Positions 58,501 through 64,000 of a stretch of 64,000 bases of DNA are shown here, one piece after another (position 1 is the stretch's first letter; every line of letters starts with the position of its first letter). The position numbers and the translations under genes are program-made. Location of the stretch: assembly GCA_036768485.1 (NCBI GenBank), contig JAVLUZ010000143.1, positions 1,235,633-1,299,632 of the forward strand, in the 5' to 3' direction. Under the pieces are notes generated by a model. The model saw only the letters and a program-made list of their open reading frames with translations. It was not told the origin of the DNA and made no database searches. The stretch comes from Mermis nigrescens (Eukaryota > Nematoda > Enoplea > Mermithida > Mermithidae).

Positions 58501-59705
58501 TCCATTTCCTTTTTTGTTTTTATTAGCAGAACACGAACATTAAATAAAAAGTCAAAAGTTCAGAAATTGTTTGTCGATGGAATGGTAAGAAATCACTTGT
58601 ACAGATAGTTTAAACGATAGCGATTTGTTTTGTATGATAATAAAATAAAGTGGAAATTTTTTGAAATTTTTTAAACAGTTTTTCTTCGCCATTGTGTAGA
58701 GCTCGCCATGATACGGAAAAATACCTTTATTTTAGCCCATCGCCAAATAATTCTCGAGATATCTGACTTCAAAAAATCCCCCCGAAATAAAAATCCTGAA
58801 TATGGACCAGTATCCGAGTATCCAAAAATAAAGCAACCTTTTTTGAAAAGTGACCAACCAACCTAAAAATTAGATGCCGCAACGTGGCGAAGCTCTGGCC
58901 GGCCATTGCCCAGGTATGTCCGCCACTATGTATATAATTGCCTCTTGCTCGAAACTAGCCATAAAGAAGGTGTAACTTATATCCAAAAGTGCAGTCAGAA
59001 AACAAAGATACCCTCATAATACCCAATCAGAAGTGCATCTGTGCTTACCAAATATCTCAGTGTCTTCAAGCAGAATCCTTTCGTGTTTTCTAGATGATCG
59101 ACCAAGCGTCCGGGCGTTGCTTAGGGCGAACAAATAATGCAAACGTTAAACTTTTAGAAGAGGTTTGATCGTGCTACTTTTTTTTTAGCAATAACAAATG
59201 ACCGATTTTCGCCCACCTATGTAGAAATTTGGCTTAGTTGTGAACAAAAATCGACAATTGTTCTAATTTCTGGTAAAAATCGAAAAACACTTACATAATA
59301 GGCCGAGAAAGTGTTTTGCTAAAAACGTAGAGAAGCAAACACATTGTTTGATAGATGGCCGACTGAAATTGAATTAAATTAGAATTTTGACATTTTAATA
59401 CCCAAAACAATGAACTGTTACGCAGATGGTCCGAAAAATCTATTTTTCATTTCTATTACGTATAGGTATCCTCCTAATAATTCTCAATAACTAAATGTTT
59501 CTTATATGTATTTGCGCAAAAACGATACAGACAGTATAACAGGTTTATTCATATCTTTCAGAGAATATAGATTAAGCTATGGACGAAATGTAGCTGAGCT
59601 GTAAAGGGCAAAGGACTGAAATTCTGAACATACCTATAATTATGTGTGGCTTCTTCGCCAATGCCAAAGCCTGCGTAACCATATCTATTCCGCCGACGAT
59701 AATCG
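46367..59705 (-). CDS. DDX47: DDX47/Rrp3-type DEAD-box RNA helicase (gene span, 3' eight exons, 5' end missing)
   Basis: DDX47 (yeast Rrp3) is a nucleolar ATP-dependent RNA helicase needed for early pre-rRNA processing. Eight exons join in phase into about 337 codons: VGGIDM and TPGRL (motif Ib), VMDEADRIL (motif II), YSATMTKK (motif III), MVFCST (motif IV), ATDVASRGLDIP (motif V, split by an intron) and [11 protein letters not shown] (motif VI), then a Lys/Arg-rich tail typical of nucleolar proteins. [21 protein letters not shown] and [16 protein letters not shown] single out DDX47 among DEAD-box proteins. The N-terminal third (Q motif, Walker A motif I, motif Ia) was not found up to 64000 and probably lies beyond the window. 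It is followed 2.6 kb downstream by spinster on the same strand. Confidence 0.93.
46505..47059 (-). other. DDX47 intron, 555 bp
   Basis: AT-rich; nothing recognised. Confidence 0.6.
47060..47189 (-). CDS. DDX47: DDX47 exon after motif VI
   Basis: [20 protein letters not shown] and [20 protein letters not shown], the conserved C-terminal extension of the helicase core. Acceptor TATGCAG, donor GTACAC. Confidence 0.92.
47190..48414 (-). other. DDX47 intron with repeats
   Basis: Holds two copies of the GTGTCTGGTATG repeat (47300-47580, 47600-47790) and MITE copy 8. Confidence 0.6.
48010..48222 (-). mobile_element. GTnnnnAC MITE, copy 8
   Basis: Ends CACACGTGGGCG and GCTGCCCACCTATG; flanks GCCGGGAC (48002-48009) and GCCAGGAC (48223-48230), 7 of 8 match. 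Confidence 0.82.
48415..48546 (-). CDS. DDX47: DDX47 exon with motif VI
   Basis: [20 protein letters not shown] then [20 protein letters not shown]. The donor GTACGATG starts with the same bases that open the next exon. Confidence 0.94.
48547..49570 (-). other. DDX47 intron, 1.0 kb
   Basis: Contains a reversed hairpin-bearing repeat (about 48568-48850, GGTGCGAAGCGC near 48765) and G-rich repeat fragments to 49170. Confidence 0.5.
49571..49656 (-). CDS. DDX47: DDX47 exon with motif V (start uncertain)
   Basis: [20 protein letters not shown] then DVASR. Donor CG/GTGAGT splits the Arg codon. With acceptor GAAAG at 49657 the phase fits but adds four unusual residues; an acceptor CAAG at 49647 looks better by homology but needs a different upstream donor. 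This boundary is unresolved. Confidence 0.78.
49657..50978 (-). other. DDX47 intron, 1.3 kb
   Basis: AAT/ATT microsatellite at 49690-49800, a repeat with GGCGCGAAGCGCCGG at 50175, otherwise AT-rich. Confidence 0.55.
49690..49800. repeat. AAT trinucleotide microsatellite
   Basis: Interrupted AATAATAAT runs. Confidence 0.85.
50979..51125 (-). CDS. DDX47: DDX47 exon with motif IV
   Basis: [49 protein letters not shown]. Acceptor ATTTAAG, donor GTATGT. Confidence 0.92.
51126..52781 (-). other. DDX47 intron, 1.7 kb
   Basis: A repeat end at 51260-51372 (GGATACGGG.CTG family), a GTGTCTGGTATG-family fragment at 51715-51850, the rest very AT-rich. Confidence 0.5.
52782..53018 (-). CDS. DDX47: DDX47 exon with DEAD box and SAT motif
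   Basis: 79 codons opening [20 protein letters not shown], then [20 protein letters not shown] and [19 protein letters not shown]. Acceptor TTCAAAG, donor GTAAAC, phase 0 at both ends. Confidence 0.95.
55743..56814 (+). mobile_element. hAT-like CAGTGGCGGATC element, 1072 bp (longest clean copy)
   Basis: Ends CAGGGGCGGATATAAGG and CCAGATTCGCCACTG; exact 8-bp duplication CAGTTGCC at 55735-55742 and 56815-56822. The interior has three GGCGCTTCGCGCC-type hairpins (56080, 56163, 56569) and several TTTGTAC palindromes, which shorter copies lack. No transposase. Confidence 0.83.
57640..58060. repeat. Tandem array of ~100-108 bp units each with a CGGCGC hairpin
   Basis: Four units with hairpins at about 57655, 57763, 57870 and 57967. 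Each also has CTGTCTT/GGTCTTA and CGCTCAAAACCACTCAAATT.GAGTTA words. Confidence 0.65.
58075..58480. repeat. TTTGTACATGTACAAAGA-bearing repeat
   Basis: TACAAGGTCCGCTTGCACATGT then AAAGATGG, TTTGTACATTTTGTACACAC, AGTGTGGCAAAA, as at 33796. Confidence 0.6.
59049..59119 (-). CDS. DDX47: DDX47 exon with TPGR motif
   Basis: [20 protein letters not shown] then RYL. Acceptor CCTAAG, donor GTAAGC. Confidence 0.93.
59120..59633 (-). other. DDX47 intron, 514 bp
   Basis: AT-rich; nothing recognised. Confidence 0.6.
59634..59705 (-). CDS. DDX47: DDX47 first exon found in this window
   Basis: [20 protein letters not shown] then III. Acceptor TTTTCAG, donor GTATGT. It opens with two bases of a split codon, so a coding exon must precede it. 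Confidence 0.92.
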
Positions 59706-60152
59706 CTGAAAAACAGATGTTCTCATCACGAGCGAGCACTACATTGCGTCGATTTTCGAATAAAACATGAATATGTCACATACATGAGGGTAGGCAGAGA
59801 GGTGCCCCCCCTTAGACGAAAAAAGTTTGGAAAGCTAAGATATTGCATGAAAAACAACGACATTGACATCTTTTTATCAGAAAGTCTCGAAACTTTCGGT
59901 GCTTTGCACCATAGGATTGTTGTTTTCCAATAAATCTGTCTCAATCGCGGCCGAAAACATCACTTTTCATGGCATATTCAGAAAGAATTTTTTGAAAAAT
60001 TTGAATTTTATGGACTTAATGAATAGAGCATGTTCGGAAACGTCAAAAAATGCATTTTATTTTATGTACCGCCAAACAAATTCGGAGTATACGGTCGTTA
60101 ATTTTTTGACCGCCCCCGAAAAATCGTGAATACGTCCCTAGTGATATACATA
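59706..60152 (-). other. DDX47 upstream intron, start, with repeat
   Basis: 59783-60140 is a relative of the repeat at 30245-30612, with CGGTGCTTTGCACC. The intron continues to the window edge. Confidence 0.5.
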
Positions 60153-62926
60153 TAGCAAAGAAAAATGCTCCGATGGAACAAAAAAGATGAATATACTTGG
60201 AATTGTGGAGTATGAAGTATGTAAAAGGAGGGGACTAGAAAAAAGCTAACTAAAGCCGCAAAATCTGCTAAAAATCACACTTTCTCTAAGCGACGCAAAA
60301 AATCGGAGTATATTCTGCGGCCTCTGAAAAATTGTGTTTTTTGAATAATTTTCAAAGTTTCAGATAGGAGTGTACAAACGAAATCTATGTTTACTTTTTT
60401 TAATTGCTGGCAAGTAGCAACGCTGACTAGGTTCGTATCCTGATTGATAGAAAACTAAGTTATATTGTATTTAAAGTTGTTTTATTTTGTTATGAGCATT
60501 ATAGCCAGCAAAGCAGGGGCCGATTGATTAGTGCACACAATCGTTACGGGCATGCTAGTGTACCTACATTTAGTCTGTTTCAATTCAACTTACGCGTTTT
60601 CCAACAATTTCTTCAATTATCTTGGATGCATCGATGTTTGCTATTTCATTCAAACGGCTTAGAAAGACTGTTAGTTTATTCAATATCATTTCCAATAGCT
60701 ACTGCTTAGCTAACGTACTGCTTTTTCAATCATTTTTATGGTTAAATATTTATTTTAATCTGTTGGCCGCAGAATATACTTCGATTTTTTCGCGTTGCTT
60801 AGAGAAAGTGCGATTTTTAGCAGATTTTGCGACTTTAGGTAGCTTTTACCTAGTCCCATCCTTTACATTCCTTAATAATCCACAATTACAAGTATATTCA
60901 TCTTTTTTGTTCCATCGGAGCATTTTTCTTTGCTAGTACCCTACGTTTAATTAGCATGATTTGAGTACATCAGTCAGTAAACACATACAATAACATGCCA
61001 CAATAATGACAGCAGTCCGAGAACGCGGAAAACAATATTCTTCTTAACATCAGCATTATCCTTTTTAAACAAGACAACCTTACATTATTTAAACAGATCA
61101 ACGTTTTTCAGCATAAACTTTACGCAAATATCAAGTCTACGAAACTCTAACGCTCAGATTTGGAAGTAAAATAAATTTGTAGTATAAACTACATATTAAC
61201 AACAAATGAATAGTGCAAACTTTACACAACTACTAGGTGTAGAGAAAACTTACAGTCAGATTCCCAATTCTGATTTTACGCAGAACATTTTGAAAAAAGA
61301 TTAAGCTTCGTAATTCTAATATTACTCTGATATTACGATTAAGATTTATGAAAAAATGAGTCTCCGCAATAACCCGAGAACAAATAAACATCACTTGTAA
61401 ACTACTTTACACCACTGTTGAGTGTAAGCCAACGCGCTCTACTGGCGTCTAACATTTGATTCCTGGTAGATTTTAAGACTTTAGAAAGAATCAAGCTTCT
61501 GCAAGGCTCTAGAACTAAAGTTAATAAGCAGCGTAAACTTTATACAACCCCAAAATGTAAAGAAAATTTCAGTCGGATTCGCAATTCTGATATTACGATC
61601 AACATTTATGAAAAAATTAAGTCTCCACAACGACCCGAGGACAAATAAATATCAGTTGTAAACCACTTTACACCACTGTCGAGTGCAAACAAACTGGCGT
61701 ATCACATTTGGTTTCTGGTTCATTTTTAGACTTGAGATTATGTCCAGACTCATAACCCGGAACTTGGCAGAAAAAAACAAGACAGAAACACGTTTAAGTC
61801 CCCCATTTTTCTGACTTTACACCTCCCGAAAAAGTTAAATATTGATGTAAACAAACGATATTCGCTGTGACGCGTACACCTTAGAAGGTACTTTATTTTT
61901 ATCCTATCCGACCTCGCCTCCCGCAACTTCTGAACAGAAAAAGTGGCGAACAAAAAATGGACAAAGACGTATTTTCCACTATCCACCACATTGTAAACTT
62001 TAAAAATCTGAACCTAACGCCCCATTGAGTGTAAATGAATTCGATTCGGGCCAGTTTGTAGCCCTTTGATTGTACTACGTTTGTATGTGCCAAACTTATG
62101 TTCCGCAAATTATTTGATATGATTTACCGATCAAAATACGAAAAACAACCTGTTTTGTCGGCCATTTTACATCTCAGATTTCGAACTTTACACGCCCATA
62201 AACAACTCAATATTACGTTTTTTTTGAACGCGGCTTGCTTCGACGTGTAGCCCTTAGAAATTAGTTTATCTCTATTTTATTCAATTTATCCCAACTCATA
62301 ACCGAAAAAGTTCGCAGAGAAATCTCGGACAAAATCTGTTCTTTTCCTCATCCACTAGAGTGTAAAGTTTAAACCCCTGGTACTAAGTGCGTATTGATTG
62401 TAGAAAAGTTTGCTGGTAAGCACAAGATAGCCCTTCATCCGTAGTACATTTCTGTCAGAAAAAATTTCTCAAAACTCATAACCGGAGTTGTTGGCAGACA
62501 TAAACAAGTCGAAAACTCGACCCAAATGTGTCTTTTCACCCCCAGATTTTCGCACTCTTTACACTCCCATTTGAGAACTAAGGCGAAATTCAAAAAACAA
62601 AAGAAGTGACATCTGTAGGATTCCTTCCTCTGCAAATCTATGCCATGAAATTGTTTGAAGAGTCAATACTCAGTTGTCCACAAGCCCGGTAAAAAACCCC
62701 AAAATTCGCTGTATGTTATAACATTACGCCAAAACTTTACACCTTCTTTACACAGTCAGTTTTGAGAGTAAAGAAAAACAAAAAAGACAGGCAGCGAATT
62801 TTTTTATTATCTTTCTATTAAAGAAACCGCACCTCCCAGATGTGTCCCGTTATAGCTGTAGGGGTGCACAAGTGTTGGGGGTACCTAAGTATATTATGAG
62901 TACGCGCTAATGCGCTACCTATGATT
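60153..62926 (+). mobile_element. Inverted-arm repeat element, copy B, core inverted
   Basis: Left arm 60153-60322, right arm 60765-60936, then the GTGTAAAC-rich body and the conserved end GCTACCTATGAT. Arms and body match copy A in order and orientation, but the core between the arms (60323-60764) matches copy A only in reverse complement. It lies in the presumed 5' intron of DDX47. Confidence 0.72.
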
Positions 62927-63559
62927 AAATACTGACCCTAAAATAAAATAGTAAACATAAATTTGGAGTTTTACAAAACGATAAATGAAGAAGTCGGCGG
63001 ATTACTTGACCTAAATAGATGAATAAGTCAAATGAAGTGCATGGTTTTGCCAAAAGAATTAAAACAATGAAAAAGTCAGTATTCAGAAGATTTGAACCCA
63101 TTATTCTTTTTTTAAATCCACATGCGAGAACGGATACGTCAGCCACTTGCACGAACTCAACATATCGGCGGATTTTAATACTTAGTCACTAATGATTTCG
63201 CTGTATTGTGGACAAAAAAATAAAAATCTGAAATCATTTCCCTACTTTCAAACAACATCCTATACTTATTACGCTGCAGGTTTTTTAACGTGGCGACATA
63301 TAGGAACATATTGATTAGGTGCCTGTCTATCAACACAATGCACATTAACTGGGTCTCGAAGCCAAGATTTTAGCTTGATTATACTATTTCTAAAAATATT
63401 CATCATTCTACTGAACTTTAAGAATAGTGCATTTATGATAATAAAAATAATTATTTATTAAAGACGAGTCAAAAACCTCTAAATAAGAAAAATCAGATCA
63501 AACAATATGCAATACGGAATTATCTATCGGCATTAGAAAATAGATGTACATTTCAAAGT
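62927..63559. other. Unassigned sequence upstream of DDX47 exons
   Basis: No exon with DEAD-box N-terminal motifs was recognised on the minus strand; otherwise unremarkable. Confidence 0.4.
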
Positions 63560-64000
63560 TCACCTCTTCATACCTCAACAAACACTGGCTGTACAAGAGT
63601 TTAAAGGTCAGATTCGTTATTCTGACCTTACGGAGAACATTTTTTTTAATTCAACATCCACGACGCTCTGGGCGGAAAAAATTTTTTCATTGTAAAGTTT
63701 ACACCTGCACTAATAACACAATATTGATTGTAAAGAAACGAAATAAATTTTGACGTGTAGCGCTTAGGACGAGGCACATTTTAAAGATAATTATCACGTT
63801 CTGTCTACTAAGTGAAGAATATGGCAGGAAAAAAATATTTGTTTGTCCCAGACTCTTTACAATAAACCGCCTCTTAGTTTGAAAATATTAATTTTTCGAA
63901 AAAATAAAAATACACTTTCCTAAATTTTATAACTGTCTACCTTTTGAAACCAATCAGACTGCATAGAATGTAAAACTGAGTTATATATGCTTCTGCACGT
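63560..64000 (+). repeat. Partial body of the inverted-arm element
   Basis: GTCAGATTCGTTATTCTGAC, GTAAAGTTTACACC and GACGTGTAGCGCTTAG words in the same order as in copies A-C; runs to the window edge. Confidence 0.5.

Larger units (their letters stand above)
53019..59048 (-). other. DDX47 intron, 6.0 kb
   Basis: The largest intron seen. It contains the 1.07 kb hAT-like element (55743-56814), TTTGTACATGTACAAAGA repeats (54670-55110, 58075-58480), a hairpin tandem array (57640-58060) and AC/CA-rich short runs near 53195-53225. Confidence 0.6.

Noticed and set aside
62925..63152. Minus-strand ORF as an upstream DDX47 exon
   Set aside because: No Q motif, Walker A or PTREL motif and no compatible splice phase.
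1..64000. tRNA or rRNA genes
   Set aside because: No A-box/B-box pairs with a cloverleaf and no conserved rRNA core were recognised by eye; a covariance-model scan would be decisive.

Overview
The window is animal nuclear DNA: AT-rich, with long introns packed with repeats, canonical GT-AG splice sites and AATAAA polyadenylation signals. The two cellular genes are universal in animals. Gene style and repeat load suggest a repeat-rich invertebrate, possibly a nematode, but nothing in the window fixes the species.

Layout. Positions 1 to about 9300 hold most of a Ty3/gypsy LTR retrotransposon on the minus strand: a long gag-pol frame (8198-2478), an integrase-core frame offset by -1 (2529-1381), then a third frame (1471 to the window edge, at least 490 codons with no stop). 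The third frame carries the signature of an RNase D/WRN-like DEDDy 3'-5' exonuclease. This unusual accessory gene in the env position is the most interesting item in the window. From 9.3 to 23.3 kb the DNA is intergenic repeat: a 2.4 kb hAT-like element with an 8-bp target duplication (10725-13143), a 17-bp minisatellite, a 3.9 kb repeat with perfect 171-bp inverted arms (15110-18977), hAT-like fragments, and a decayed 3' end of a second LTR element on the plus strand (about 21080-23170).

Two minus-strand host genes follow, head to tail. A Spinster-type MFS transporter can be assembled as eleven exons from 43671 to 23458 (474 codons plus stop, all junction phases consistent). Upstream of it is the 3' two-thirds of a DDX47/Rrp3-type DEAD-box RNA helicase gene (eight exons, 59705 to 46367); its first exons (Q motif, motif I, motif Ia) lie beyond the window or were not found.

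The introns are built from a few repeat families, many with readable target duplications: a 200-270 bp MITE with 8-bp duplications close to GTnnnnAC (eight complete copies), a CAGTGGCGGATC-ended hAT-like family (three clean insertions), a foldback family based on TATAGTCTGTTTCA, and families carrying the hairpin GGCGCTTCGCGCC or the palindrome TTTGTACATGTACAAAGA. In one of three copies of the inverted-arm repeat the segment between the arms is flipped. No rRNA, tRNA or CRISPR array was found.
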